Source: Actinomycetota bacterium (GTDB taxonomy: Bacteria; Actinomycetota; Actinomycetes; Actinomycetales; Microbacteriaceae). Taken from it: a stretch of DNA of 12,649 nt. Position numbers and translations under genes: made by a program. Location: assembly GCA_009704155.1 (NCBI GenBank), contig WLES01000009.1, positions 1-12,649 on the forward strand. Reading direction: 5' to 3'. Numbering within the stretch: the stretch's first letter is position 1; each line of letters starts with the position of its first letter. The notes under the pieces were generated by a model. That model worked only from the letters and a program-made list of their open reading frames with translations. It was not told the origin of the DNA and made no database searches. Positions 1-6,326 of this stretch are shown here, piece after piece.

Positions 1-332
1 GGAGCGCTGCCGGTCGACGAAACGGCATCAAACGTATCCAACATCGCATCCAGCTCGGCCATCGTCGTGTCCACACTGCCGGGGTCGTGATAGGAAAACT
101 CGATGTATGCCCCGGACAGCCCCAATCCGCGTTCGTCAAGTCGTCGCGCGAGTTCGGCGCCCGTTCCGAGGTACCCCGCTGGCCCGAGGTCGATCCCCGC
201 ATATCCCGCAGACGCAACGGCGTCAAGGAGAGCGACTCCATCGGGGATGTTGGGGTCTTTCCCAACGGTGACCTCGAAGGCCCCGTAGCTCACGGGAGCG
301 TTCGCAACGTAGATCTTTGTGTCGTCCGTCAT
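1..332 (-). CDS. Sugar phosphate isomerase/epimerase (IolE-like TIM barrel), C-terminus cut by window edge
   Basis: The first 110 residues of a protein whose remainder lies beyond the left edge; I translated it from the minus strand. The start ATG (330-332) has a GAGG a few bases upstream. The N-terminus carries NAPVSYGAFE near residues 11-20, then ALLDAVASAGYAGIDLGPAGYLG-type sequence (about 37-60), then GLGLSGAYIEF (about 75-85). This is the beginning of a xylose-isomerase-like TIM barrel (AP endonuclease 2 family), the fold of 2-keto-myo-inositol dehydratase (IolE) and of many sugar epimerases. The metal ligands normally sit in the missing C-terminal part, so the reaction cannot be fixed. 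It starts 15 nt after the reductase gene ends, so the two are probably one transcript. The neighbouring IolG-like dehydrogenase makes a role in cyclitol or sugar catabolism likely (inference). A generic hydroxypyruvate-isomerase-like or epimerase role is the alternative. Confidence 0.8.
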   Translation of the reverse strand, partial: MTDDTKIYVANAPVSYGAFEVTVGKDPNIPDGVALLDAVASAGYAGIDLGPAGYLGTGAELARRLDERGLGLSGAYIEFSYHDPGSVDTTMAELDAMLDTFDAVSSTGSA

Positions 333-347
333 GACCTCATCCAATCG

Positions 348-1307
348 TCAAGAATTGTTCGTTAGTGGGCAAACCTGTCCGCGATCAATTTCTTCGCGAA
401 ACGCCATCATAAGTTCGTGAAGCGGCTGAGGACCAATCCCCAAAACTGATTTCGTGTGCGCGTTTCCGAGGCTTGAATCTTTGGGGACGGGCGCGGGGAA
501 CAGTTCACTGGCTGGCGGTTCACCCTCTCGAATCAGCGAACGAGGGAGGTCGAAGACGTCGCACGCGGTGTAGGCGAGTTCGAGTCGCGTCACGGCGGTG
601 TCGCCAACGAGGTGCAGAGTCCCCGTCGCGTTGCGTTCGACGATTCGACCGATCTGCGCCCCAACTTCAGAAGCGAGCGACGGCGTGGTGACGGTGTTGA
701 CAAAATCCCCTCCCCAGACGACGAACTCGTCACCGGCCCGAAGAGCTCGCACGAGTGTGTCAACGAAGTACCCGAAGCCGACGTCTTGCAGTCGCGGTGC
801 TTCAGCGATTCGGTGTCGACCCATCACTCCAGCGATTCGAGCGACAGCCCCGCGTCCTTCGAGCGCGCTGTGAACGGCTTGCTCACCGAGCCCTTTGAGG
901 TACCCGTAGTAGTTGATGGCGTTGCCGGCATTTGACTCTGGTTCGAGATGCCCTGTGCCGTCCATGACCCAGTCGCTCGAAATGAAAATGTACTTGCTCC
1001 CGTTGGCGTCCGCAACGCGACCGAGTCGCTCCGTGACGGCAACGTAGTTTTCGTAAGCCGCTGGTCGGTCGTCCATGAGTCGGATGAAATCGTTGGCGAT
1101 GGCACAGTGCACCACGGCGTCACAGTTGTCGGTTGCCGCGGAGAGCGACTCGACGGATGAATAGTCGACGTCAAGGAGAGTCCACGGAGCGGAGTGTCGC
1201 GACGAGTCGCGCGTCAACCCCACGACCTCATGACCAGCCGCAAGGAGCGCCTCGGCGATATTGCTCCCGACGAAACCGGTCGAACCCGAAATTGCGATGC
1301 GTGCCAC
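348..1307 (-). CDS. RmlD-like NAD(P)-dependent sugar reductase/epimerase (extended SDR)
   Basis: A 319-residue protein starting at GTG (1305-1307), chosen because a perfect AAGGAG lies 6 nt upstream (plus-strand 1314-1319) and the Rossmann fold begins at once. The frame stays open upstream to 1418, but that would add 37 residues that do not look like the family and would overlap the divergent gene. The glycine-rich NAD(P) loop GSTGFVG is at residues 8-14, the catalytic-type SSD at 110-112, and Tyr134-x3-Lys138 (in YYGYLK) completes an SDR active site. The stretch SSDWVMDGTGH resembles the STDYVFDG region of dTDP-4-dehydrorhamnose reductases, so the fold is RmlD-like. No rhamnose or other nucleotide-sugar genes are nearby. 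With an IolG-type dehydrogenase, a TIM-barrel isomerase and a sugar importer around it, it more likely reduces or oxidises a catabolic intermediate (inference). The substrate is unknown. Confidence 0.8.
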   Translation of the reverse strand: MARIAISGSTGFVGSNIAEALLAAGHEVVGLTRDSSRHSAPWTLLDVDYSSVESLSAATDNCDAVVHCAIANDFIRLMDDRPAAYENYVAVTERLGRVADANGSKYIFISSDWVMDGTGHLEPESNAGNAINYYGYLKGLGEQAVHSALEGRGAVARIAGVMGRHRIAEAPRLQDVGFGYFVDTLVRALRAGDEFVVWGGDFVNTVTTPSLASEVGAQIGRIVERNATGTLHLVGDTAVTRLELAYTACDVFDLPRSLIREGEPPASELFPAPVPKDSSLGNAHTKSVLGIGPQPLHELMMAFREEIDRGQVCPLTNNS

Positions 1308-1377
1308 GAGGATCTCCTTGTTGGTTACCTGACTATATTGTAGGTTTGTCCTAACAAACATCGTCGAAAGGAATGTC
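1308..1377. promoter_or_regulatory. Divergent promoter region between the reductase and iolG-like genes
   Basis: This 70-nt gap must drive both directions. Candidate -10 boxes overlap each other: TATATT at 1334-1339 for the plus strand and TACAAT (complement of 1337-1342) or TATAGT (complement of 1332-1337) for the minus strand. No clear -35 box stands at the right distance for any of them. A 6-4-6 inverted repeat (1344-1359) sits just downstream of the plus-strand -10 and upstream of the minus-strand one, so one bound protein could block both. Ribosome sites flank the gap: AAGGAG for the minus-strand gene and AAAGGA (1367-1372) for the plus-strand GTG. The promoter calls are by eye and weak; the layout is firmer. 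Confidence 0.45.
1344..1359. promoter_or_regulatory. Inverted repeat GTTTGT-ccta-ACAAAC, candidate GntR operator
   Basis: A perfect 6-bp inverted repeat with a 4-bp centre. Its core TTGTCCTAACAA has the same half-sites and spacing as TTGTACTGACAA in front of the GntR regulator gene at 6275-6286. Two sites with the same architecture, one before a regulator gene and one between nearby catabolic genes, is the usual signature of a local regulator and its targets. GntR/HutC proteins bind short palindromes as dimers (family knowledge); that this one binds here is inference. Confidence 0.5.
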
Positions 1378-2385
1378 GTGAGCGACTTCAGAATCGGACT
1401 GATCGGATCGGGCCGCATTGGCCAGGTTCATGCCGGAAGCATCGCCGACACGAAAGGTGCGACCCTCGCGTGGATTTGTGACCCCTTTATCGACGGGGCC
1501 AACACGCTCGCGGCCCAGTTCGGCGGAAAGACGACGACCGACCCTGAAGAAATGTTTGCATCAGGCGACGTCGACGCCGTCGTTGTTGCCTCGCCAACAC
1601 CAACCCACTTGGACATGATTGATCGAGCCATCGACGCTGGCGTTCACGTGTTGTGCGAAAAGCCCATCGACCTCGACATCGCCAAAGTCGAGAAGCTCCG
1701 CGACAAGGCGAACGCGGCAAAGGTCAACATTGCGATCGGGTTCAATCGCCGATTCGATCCCCAGTTCGAATCAATCAAGAATCGCGTGCAATCGGGAGAT
1801 GTCGGAAAACTCGAGCAACTCGTCATTTTGTCCAGAGACCCAGGCCCAGCCCCTCGCGCCTACATTGCTGTATCAGGTGGGATTTTCCGGGACATGACGA
1901 TTCACGACTTTGACATGGCGCGCTACTTTGTTCCCGACATCGTCGACGTCTTCGCTGCTGGAACCAACGTTTTCAGTGATGACATCAAAGCTGAGAACGA
2001 TTACGACTCCGCGACGGTGACCATGCGTGGTCGTGGGGGAGAGATTATCGTGATCGTCAACTCTCGCCACTCTGCGTACGGATACGACCAACGATTGGAA
2101 GCGTTCGGCGACGAAGGAATGCTCTACGCCGACAACCTCACGGACACATCTGTCAAGCGGTATTCCGGTGCAACCACAGAGGCCGCCGAACCGTACATCG
2201 ACAACTTCCTCGTGCGATATGCCATCTCCTACCGCCGCGAACTAGCGCTATTTCTTGACGGGATCCGCAGCGGCACCAACGTCAACCCAACGTTCGATGA
2301 TGGTCGCGCAGCGCTCATCCTCGCCGACGCTGCGACGGAGTCAGCGCGGACGGGAAAGACAGTTTCGGTCGACGGCCGCCTTTAG
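1378..2385 (+). CDS. iolG: Inositol 2-dehydrogenase-like oxidoreductase (Gfo/Idh/MocA family)
   Basis: A 335-residue cytoplasmic enzyme with a GTG start preceded by AAAGGA. The N-terminal Rossmann domain opens with GSGRIG (10-15). The family's EKP motif is at 94-96, with the catalytic-type Lys95. GFNRRFD follows at 121-127. The C-terminal substrate domain has GGIFRDMTIHDFDMARY (168-183), giving Asp172 and His176, which correspond to the Lys/Asp/His catalytic set known in Bacillus subtilis inositol dehydrogenase. NSRHSAYGYDQRLEAFG (228-244) is also a stretch I associate with IolG proteins. Members oxidise myo-inositol or related cyclitols and sugars with NAD(P)+, myo-inositol to scyllo-inosose being the first step of inositol breakdown. 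Length is normal for the family. It lies 138 nt before the importer operon and diverges from the reductase/isomerase pair. scyllo-Inositol, D-chiro-inositol or another sugar cannot be excluded as substrate. Confidence 0.85.
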   Translation: MSDFRIGLIGSGRIGQVHAGSIADTKGATLAWICDPFIDGANTLAAQFGGKTTTDPEEMFASGDVDAVVVASPTPTHLDMIDRAIDAGVHVLCEKPIDLDIAKVEKLRDKANAAKVNIAIGFNRRFDPQFESIKNRVQSGDVGKLEQLVILSRDPGPAPRAYIAVSGGIFRDMTIHDFDMARYFVPDIVDVFAAGTNVFSDDIKAENDYDSATVTMRGRGGEIIVIVNSRHSAYGYDQRLEAFGDEGMLYADNLTDTSVKRYSGATTEAAEPYIDNFLVRYAISYRRELALFLDGIRSGTNVNPTFDDGRAALILADAATESARTGKTVSVDGRL

Positions 2386-2389
2386 CCCA

Positions 2390-2407
2390 AACCGAAATGT
2401 ATCGGTT
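2390..2407 (+). terminator. Weak hairpin just after the iolG-like gene
   Basis: AACCGA (2390-2395) and TCGGTT (2402-2407) form a 6-bp inverted repeat around a 6-nt loop, 5 nt after the stop codon. An alternative pairing, CCGAA (2392-2396) with TTCGG (2406-2410), overlaps it. There is no T-run, so at most this is a weak or partial terminator; it may mean nothing. Confidence 0.25.
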
Positions 2408-2412
2408 CGGTA

Positions 2413-2434
2413 ACAACGTCCAATAGGACTTTGT
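2413..2434. promoter_or_regulatory. Inverted repeat ACAACGTCC-aata-GGACTTTGT upstream of the binding-protein gene
   Basis: Two 9-nt arms that match at 8 of 9 positions around a 4-nt AATA centre. No T-tract follows, so it looks more like a protein-binding palindrome than a terminator. It ends inside the first CTTTGTCGG repeat of the region and lies about 90 nt before the binding-protein start, a reasonable place for an operator. The outer half-sites ACAA/TTGT are in reverse orientation to the candidate GntR sites, so a different regulator, such as a LacI-type protein, is possible. Confidence 0.35.
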
Positions 2435-2481
2435 CGGCAGACTTTGATATGACATAGTTGCTTTGTCGGTCATTGACATAG
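2429..2481 (+). repeat. Doubled CTTTGTCGG ... GACATAG motif pair in the importer promoter region
   Basis: CTTTGTCGG occurs at 2429-2437 and again at 2461-2469. Each is followed by GACATAG, at 2451-2457 and 2475-2481. A partial third CTTTG lies at 2442-2446. The second unit contains TGTC-n7-GACA (2464-2478) as an inverted pair that overlaps a TTGACA box. Such doubled motifs in a non-coding gap before a highly inducible binding-protein gene suggest paired operator sites (inference). Confidence 0.4.
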
Positions 2482-2501
2482 ATGGTCGGCAGCAATAAAC
2501 A
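2473..2501 (+). promoter_or_regulatory. Possible promoter of the ABC importer operon
   Basis: A consensus -35 box TTGACA (2473-2478) is followed after 17 nt by TAAACA (2496-2501), a poor -10. A second possibility is TTGTCG (2431-2436) with CATAGT (2453-2458) at 16-nt spacing. The first would place transcription start about 15-20 nt before the chosen ATG at 2524. Both are by-eye calls; the consensus -35 is the best part of the evidence. Confidence 0.3.
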
Positions 2502-2523
2502 ACTCACAAAAGAGAGGCATTAC

Positions 2524-3492
2524 ATGTCTTGGAAGAAAATCTCAGTGATTGCGGCCGTTGCGTCGCTCTCGCTCGCAGGTTGCGCTGCTACTAGCGAGCC
2601 TGCTGCAGAAGGTGGCGACAACTCCGCCATCAAGATCTGCGTCTACACCCACGGTGACGGCGGAACCTTCTGGTCAGTCGCACAGGCTGGTGCCGAAAAG
2701 GCAGCTGCCGACCTCGGTATCACTGTTGACTACCAGGGTTCGACAAACGACTCGGCCAAGCAGGCTTCGACCATCGAAGCTGGTATCGCTGGTGGATGTC
2801 AGGGAATCGCAGCTTCGGCTCCGGACCCAGACGCCATCAAGGACGCCATGCTCGCAGCTGCAGACGCTGGAATCCCCACGGTCACCATGAACTCCGGATC
2901 CTCGGTCTTCAAGGACCTCGGTGCATTCACGCACGTTGGTCAGGATGAGATTGTTGCTGGTCGTGAAGCTGGTTACCGCTTCAACGAACTCGGCGCAACC
3001 AAGGTCCTCTGCCCCATCCAGGAAGCTGCAAACGTTGGTCTGACCGACCGCTGCAAGGGCCTCGCTGAGACCTTCGAAGGCGAAACTGTTGACTTCAACC
3101 TCGACGGTGGACTCGCTGACCTCGCTGGTTCGGCTGCCAAGCTCCAGGCTGCACTCGAGGCGGACCCCGCCATCGACGGCATCTTCGCGCTCAACGCTGA
3201 CATCGCAACCGGTGCAGCACTTGTCGCTTCGGACGCAACTGGCCGTGGCGCAATCATCGGAACAGTCGACATGTCGGCTGACGCACTCCAGGCAATCAAG
3301 GATGGAACAATGGCATTCGCCGTTGACCAGCAGCAGTACGCACAGGGCTACATGTCCGTCGTGCTTCTCTACTTGAACATCACCAACGCTCACGAGCTTG
3401 GCGGTGGCCTCCCCATCTACACCGGCCCCGGTTTCGTTACCGCGGACAACGTAGACAAGGTCATGGAGCTCGTAGCTGCAGGAACCCGCTAG
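2524..3492 (+). CDS. Sugar ABC transporter substrate-binding lipoprotein (ribose/inositol type)
   Basis: A 322-residue protein anchored outside the membrane that captures the substrate for the permease and ATPase encoded next. The chosen ATG has AGAGAGG 6 nt upstream and begins a textbook lipoprotein signal: MSWKK, a hydrophobic stretch, then the lipobox LAGC (17-20) with Cys20 as the lipidated residue. The frame is open back to 2482, but the 14 extra residues would precede the signal peptide. The mature part (about 35-318) is a type-I periplasmic-binding fold of the Peripla_BP_4 (RbsB-like) kind, with hinge-region AVDQQQYAQGY at 266-276 and GPGFVTADNV near 301-310. Cys39, Cys92, Cys163 and Cys177 are in the exported domain; the last two may pair. 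Codons are strongly skewed to a small set (GCT/GCA, GGT, ATC, AAG), unlike the flanking genes, which suggests high expression. The neighbouring IolG-like enzyme suggests a cyclitol ligand, but the ligand is not readable from sequence. Confidence 0.9.
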   Translation: MSWKKISVIAAVASLSLAGCAATSEPAAEGGDNSAIKICVYTHGDGGTFWSVAQAGAEKAAADLGITVDYQGSTNDSAKQASTIEAGIAGGCQGIAASAPDPDAIKDAMLAAADAGIPTVTMNSGSSVFKDLGAFTHVGQDEIVAGREAGYRFNELGATKVLCPIQEAANVGLTDRCKGLAETFEGETVDFNLDGGLADLAGSAAKLQAALEADPAIDGIFALNADIATGAALVASDATGRGAIIGTVDMSADALQAIKDGTMAFAVDQQQYAQGYMSVVLLYLNITNAHELGGGLPIYTGPGFVTADNVDKVMELVAAGTR

Positions 3493-3504
3493 TCTCTAGC
3501 AATC

Positions 3505-3545
3505 GGATGGCGGCTGGTGCATCTCTGATGTATCAGCCGCCATTC
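3505..3545 (+). promoter_or_regulatory. Strong hairpin between binding-protein and permease genes
   Basis: ATGGCGGCTGGTGCAT (3507-3522) pairs along its full 16 nt with 3528-3543 around the loop CTCTG, using two G-U wobbles; two further outer pairs extend it to 3505-3545. The inner 10 bp by the base are perfect and GC-rich. No T-run follows, so it is not a classic intrinsic terminator. A stem here commonly stabilises the upstream binding-protein message or lets only part of transcription pass into the permease gene (knowledge from other binding-protein operons; inference here). It fits the codon-use sign that the binding protein is made in excess. Confidence 0.65.
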
Positions 3546-3586
3546 ATCTAAACTCACACTTCTCAATCAGAAAGGCGGCGACCGAC

Positions 3587-4627
3587 ATGACGACACCTAA
3601 ACTCGATGAACGAATGGGCAGAGTCTCATTCTTTACAACTGCCCTGCGACGCCCTGAATTCGGCGCTCTCATCGGCGCGATGGTAATTTTTGCAGTTTTT
3701 GCATTCGTTGACACAACAGGTCAATTTGCCCAACTTCAAGGAGCCGCCGGTTGGACCAAGTTCGCCGCTCCAGTTGGCATTGTTTCAATTTTTGTTGCTC
3801 TCCTCATGATCGCAGGAGAGTTCGATCTTTCCTCGGGAGTCATGGTGGGCACCGCCGGTTTGCTCATGGGCAACCTCGTCAGTGAAGTCGGTATGGGGGT
3901 CTGGGAGGCGATGCTCGTCACCATGATGTTCGCCGCCATCGTTGGACTCATCAACGGAATACTTGTGATTAGAACGGGGCTACCATCATTCATCGTGACG
4001 CTCGCGACCTTCTTCGTATTGAAGGGCGTCAACCTCGCCGTCACCAAGATGCTGACAGGAACGGTCCGTGTTGACGGAGTCGATGAGGGTGCCGGCTTCG
4101 AAGAGGCGCGCTTGTGGTTCGCGACCAAGATCGATATCGGAACGGCGTCGTTCCAGATTTCCGTCGTGTGGTGGATTGCGTTCACCCTCTTCGCAACCTG
4201 GTTGCTCACTCGTACAACTTTCGGCAACTGGATCTTCGCGTCGGGTGGAGACCCCAACGCAGCGCGCAACGCGGGTGTTCCCGTCGCACGCACCAAGATC
4301 ACACTCTTCGTTCTCACCTCGATGTCTGCTGCGCTGGTCGGAGTGATGGTCTTGCTCGAACTTCGCGGAATGCAGGCAGGTCAGGGAGTCGGACAGGAGT
4401 TCTACTACATCATTGCCGCAGCTGTTGGTGGAACGCTGCTCACGGGTGGTGCCGGTTCAGCCATCGGTGCCAGCATCGGAGCCGCAATCATGGGCTTCGC
4501 CGCAATCGGTATTCCTTACGCTCTGTGGGACCAAGACTGGGTGTCAACGTTCCTCGGAGTCATTCTCTTCCTCGCAGTATTTGTTAACACGATTCTCGCG
4601 AAGCGTGCGTCAGGAGCCCGCAAATGA
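3587..4627 (+). CDS. Sugar ABC transporter permease (RbsC/BPD_transp_2 type)
   Basis: A 346-residue membrane protein that forms the channel of the importer, probably as a homodimer since only one permease gene is present. The ATG is preceded by AGAAAGG (3569-3575) at a slightly long spacing. Hydrophobic segments are spread through residues 25-45, 57-76, 84-100, 107-128, 133-155, 190-208, 237-258, 272-305 and 320-337. Family marks are [12 protein letters not shown] (77-88, the usual G-x-DLS-x-G), the cytoplasmic coupling loop [14 protein letters not shown] (218-231), and [15 protein letters not shown] (281-295). The N-terminal tail to residue 23 is polar and cytoplasmic. It overlaps the ATPase gene by 4 nt, so the two are translationally coupled. 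Close relatives carry ribose, fructose, xylose or inositol; the specificity is set by the binding protein. Confidence 0.9.
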   Translation: MTTPKLDERMGRVSFFTTALRRPEFGALIGAMVIFAVFAFVDTTGQFAQLQGAAGWTKFAAPVGIVSIFVALLMIAGEFDLSSGVMVGTAGLLMGNLVSEVGMGVWEAMLVTMMFAAIVGLINGILVIRTGLPSFIVTLATFFVLKGVNLAVTKMLTGTVRVDGVDEGAGFEEARLWFATKIDIGTASFQISVVWWIAFTLFATWLLTRTTFGNWIFASGGDPNAARNAGVPVARTKITLFVLTSMSAALVGVMVLLELRGMQAGQGVGQEFYYIIAAAVGGTLLTGGAGSAIGASIGAAIMGFAAIGIPYALWDQDWVSTFLGVILFLAVFVNTILAKRASGARK

Positions 4628-5421
4628 TCGCCAAAAAAGTAGAGCCAATGCTTGAGCTCAAGAAGGTCGGCAAGTCGTTCGGAAACGTCGTCGCCTTGCG
4701 TGACGTTGACCTCGAGGTCTACCCCGGTCAGGTCACGTGTGTCCTCGGTGACAACGGAGCTGGAAAGTCAACGCTCATCAAAATCCTGTCCGGCGTGCAC
4801 AAAGCGAGCGAAGGAGAATTCACTCTCAACGGTGAAGTCACCTCGTTCAACTCGCCGCGTGACGCAATGGCTAAGGGGATTGCCACGGTGTTCCAAGATC
4901 TCGCTACCGTTCCACTCATGTCGGTGTGGCGAAACTTCTTCCTCGGAAACGAGCCGACGAAGTGGTGGCCGTGGCTTGGAATTCTCGACACCAAGAAGGC
5001 GAAGGCGATCGCGAAGTCTGAACTCCTCAACATGGGAATTGACTTGCGCGACACCAACCAGGCGATCGGCACACTGTCGGGTGGAGAACGCCAGGCTGTT
5101 GCAATCGCTCGCGCCGTGTACTTTGGTGCAAACGTGCTCATCCTGGACGAACCAACCTCGGCCCTCGGTGTGCGCCAGTCAGGAATCGTGCTGAAGTACA
5201 TCCTTGCTGCTCGCGAGAGAGGCGTCGCGGTTATCTTCATCACACACAACCCGCACCACGCTCACCTCGTCGGTGACCACTTCTTCCTCTTGAACCGCGG
5301 CCGCATGACGGCTCGTTTCCAGCGGGAAACGGTTCACCTCGACGAGCTAATCCAGGCGATGGCCGGTGGGGCAGAGCTCGACACTCTGACTCACGAAATC
5401 AGTGTCATTCGCGAAGGCTAA
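4624..5421 (+). CDS. Sugar ABC transporter ATPase, single nucleotide-binding domain
   Basis: A 265-residue cytoplasmic ATPase that powers the importer. The start ATG overlaps the permease stop in ATGA and has AGGAG (4612-4616) 7 nt upstream; an internal ATG at 4648 also begins close to the domain but lacks such a site. All motifs are intact: Walker [10 protein letters not shown] (42-50), Q-loop Gln91 in VFQDL, signature LSGGE (151-155), Walker [13 protein letters not shown] (171-182) and H-loop His208 in ITHN. It has only one ATPase domain. Ribose-type importers often use a fused double-domain protein of about 500 residues (RbsA), whereas a single domain of about 260 residues is the FrcA-like arrangement, so this one should act as a homodimer. 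It is the last gene of the operon and is followed by a strong hairpin. Confidence 0.92.
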   Translation: MIAKKVEPMLELKKVGKSFGNVVALRDVDLEVYPGQVTCVLGDNGAGKSTLIKILSGVHKASEGEFTLNGEVTSFNSPRDAMAKGIATVFQDLATVPLMSVWRNFFLGNEPTKWWPWLGILDTKKAKAIAKSELLNMGIDLRDTNQAIGTLSGGERQAVAIARAVYFGANVLILDEPTSALGVRQSGIVLKYILAARERGVAVIFITHNPHHAHLVGDHFFLLNRGRMTARFQRETVHLDELIQAMAGGAELDTLTHEISVIREG

Positions 5422-5435
5422 CAACACTCGATTTG

Positions 5436-5465
5436 AACGGCGGTGAGGGAAACCTCGCCGCCGTT
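5436..5465. terminator. 13-bp GAAA-loop hairpin between convergent genes
   Basis: AACGGCGGTGAGG (5436-5448) pairs with CCTCGCCGCCGTT (5453-5465) over 13 pairs, one of them a wobble, closed by a GAAA tetraloop. It lies 14 nt after the ATPase stop and 18 nt from the end of the convergent GntR gene. Neither side has a clear U-tract, which is common for terminators in high-GC actinobacteria. It probably ends transcription from both directions. Confidence 0.7.
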
Positions 5466-5483
5466 CCTCGTTGCGTGTGGGAG

Positions 5484-6236
5484 TTACTTTTCGACGAGCG
5501 TGACTTCGAAGGAATACAGGTCCGGGCGGTAATAGTGCGAACCGAACTCGATGCCTTTACCCGAACTGTCAAACGCCGCGCGTTCCATTGTCAAAAGAGC
5601 GGCCCCGCGGTCGATGTCAAGGTGAGCCGCTTCTGCCGCGTTCGAGGTGCGAGCTCCGATCTTCTGCTTGGCCACTCGAATGGCGACGCCGCGCATCCGG
5701 AGAATCTCGTAAAGGCCGAACTCGGCCAATTCTGCTTCACTGATGTCGGCGAATTGCTCGGGTAGCCAGTTCTCAAGGACTGCGACAGGGACGCTGTCCG
5801 CTATTCGGAGCCGCTTGATGTGGAGAACGGTCGAGCCAACGGCGACGCCAAGGCGGTCGGCTACCGAGTCGTTTGCCTTGTCGATTGCGTAGGAAAGAAG
5901 TGTCGTTGTTGGTTTCTGATTGCCGTGGCTGAGATCGTCGAACAGCGACGTCAGTTCGACCCCTCGCGTGACGCGGCCGTGGACAACCTGAGTTCCAATT
6001 CCGCGCCTGCGGACCAGCAGGCCCTTGTTGACAAGGTCTTGGATTGCTCGACGGATCGTGGGGCGACTGAGATTGAGTCGTTCACCGAGGGCGACCTCGT
6101 TCTCGAGTCGAGCACCGGCTGGAAGCACGCCGTCCATGATGGCCTTTTCGATTCTGGTTTCCACTTGGAAGTAGAGCGGAATCGGGCCGTTTCTGTCTAG
6201 GTCAGAAAAGAGCGTTGCCATAACTGATTCACTCAC
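5484..6236 (-). CDS. GntR-family transcriptional regulator with UTRA domain (HutC subfamily)
   Basis: A 250-residue DNA-binding regulator. I chose the GTG at 6234-6236 because AGGGGAG (complement of 6242-6248) lies 5 nt upstream. An ATG 7 codons further up (6257) has a purine patch directly against it and no proper spacing. The winged helix covers about residues 16-85, starting at PIPLYFQVETRIEKAI and including LNLSRPTIRRAIQDLVNKGLLVRR, the recognition region. The UTRA effector domain spans about 105-246 and ends with EFGSHYYRPDLYSFEV, typical of the family; UTRA binds small metabolites such as sugars or amino-acid derivatives and releases DNA. It converges on the importer operon and its promoter has a palindrome matching one between the reductase and iolG-like genes, so it is probably an autoregulator and the repressor of that locus (inference). 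The effector may be the imported sugar or a breakdown product. Confidence 0.9.
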   Translation of the reverse strand: MSESVMATLFSDLDRNGPIPLYFQVETRIEKAIMDGVLPAGARLENEVALGERLNLSRPTIRRAIQDLVNKGLLVRRRGIGTQVVHGRVTRGVELTSLFDDLSHGNQKPTTTLLSYAIDKANDSVADRLGVAVGSTVLHIKRLRIADSVPVAVLENWLPEQFADISEAELAEFGLYEILRMRGVAIRVAKQKIGARTSNAAEAAHLDIDRGAALLTMERAAFDSSGKGIEFGSHYYRPDLYSFEVTLVEK

Positions 6237-6273
6237 GGCCGCTCCCCTCTGTGACATTCCCTGCGCGTGTCAT

Positions 6274-6287
6274 ATTGTACTGACAAT
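6274..6287. promoter_or_regulatory. Inverted repeat ATTGT-actg-ACAAT, candidate autoregulatory operator
   Basis: A perfect 5-4-5 inverted repeat, 38 nt upstream of the GntR start. It contains TACAAT on the minus strand (complement of 6274-6279), a good -10 for the regulator gene, so binding would block its own promoter. On the plus strand TATTGT (6273-6278) lies 16 nt after GTGACA (6251-6256), a possible weak promoter for the EamA-type gene. The core TTGTACTGACAA shares TTGT-n-CT-n-ACAA with 1346-1357. Confidence 0.5.
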
Positions 6288-6326
6288 TTGCCAAACGCGA
6301 CCTTTGTCACCCGATACGCTGGCAGG

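Noticed and set aside
87..365. Plus-strand open frame at the left edge
   Set aside because: It overlaps the minus-strand TIM-barrel gene, whose translation gives clear family sequence; the plus frame gives none.
1308..1418. Upstream extension of the RmlD-like reductase by 37 residues
   Set aside because: It would cross the divergent promoter and the start of the iolG-like gene, while the GTG at 1307 has a perfect AAGGAG and starts the Rossmann fold.
2482..2523. Upstream start for the binding protein
   Set aside because: It puts 14 polar residues before a complete lipoprotein signal and lacks a ribosome site; the ATG at 2524 has AGAGAGG.
2674..3393. Long open frame on the minus strand (239 codons) inside the binding-protein gene
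   Set aside because: It is a mirror of the strongly biased codons of the real gene; the product is Ser/Val/Cys-rich with no domain and there is no ribosome site.
3736..4317. Minus-strand open frame of 193 codons inside the permease gene
   Set aside because: The plus-strand permease is certain, and the reverse product is low-complexity Ala/Thr/Pro/Ser without family features.
5436..5465. Hairpin considered as a repeat element or small RNA
   Set aside because: Its place between two convergent gene ends and its GAAA-loop stem explain it as a terminator; no promoter for an RNA is seen.
6267..6326. GTG start at 6267 for the EamA transporter
   Set aside because: It falls within the candidate operator/promoter, has no ribosome site, and adds 20 non-membrane residues before the first helix.
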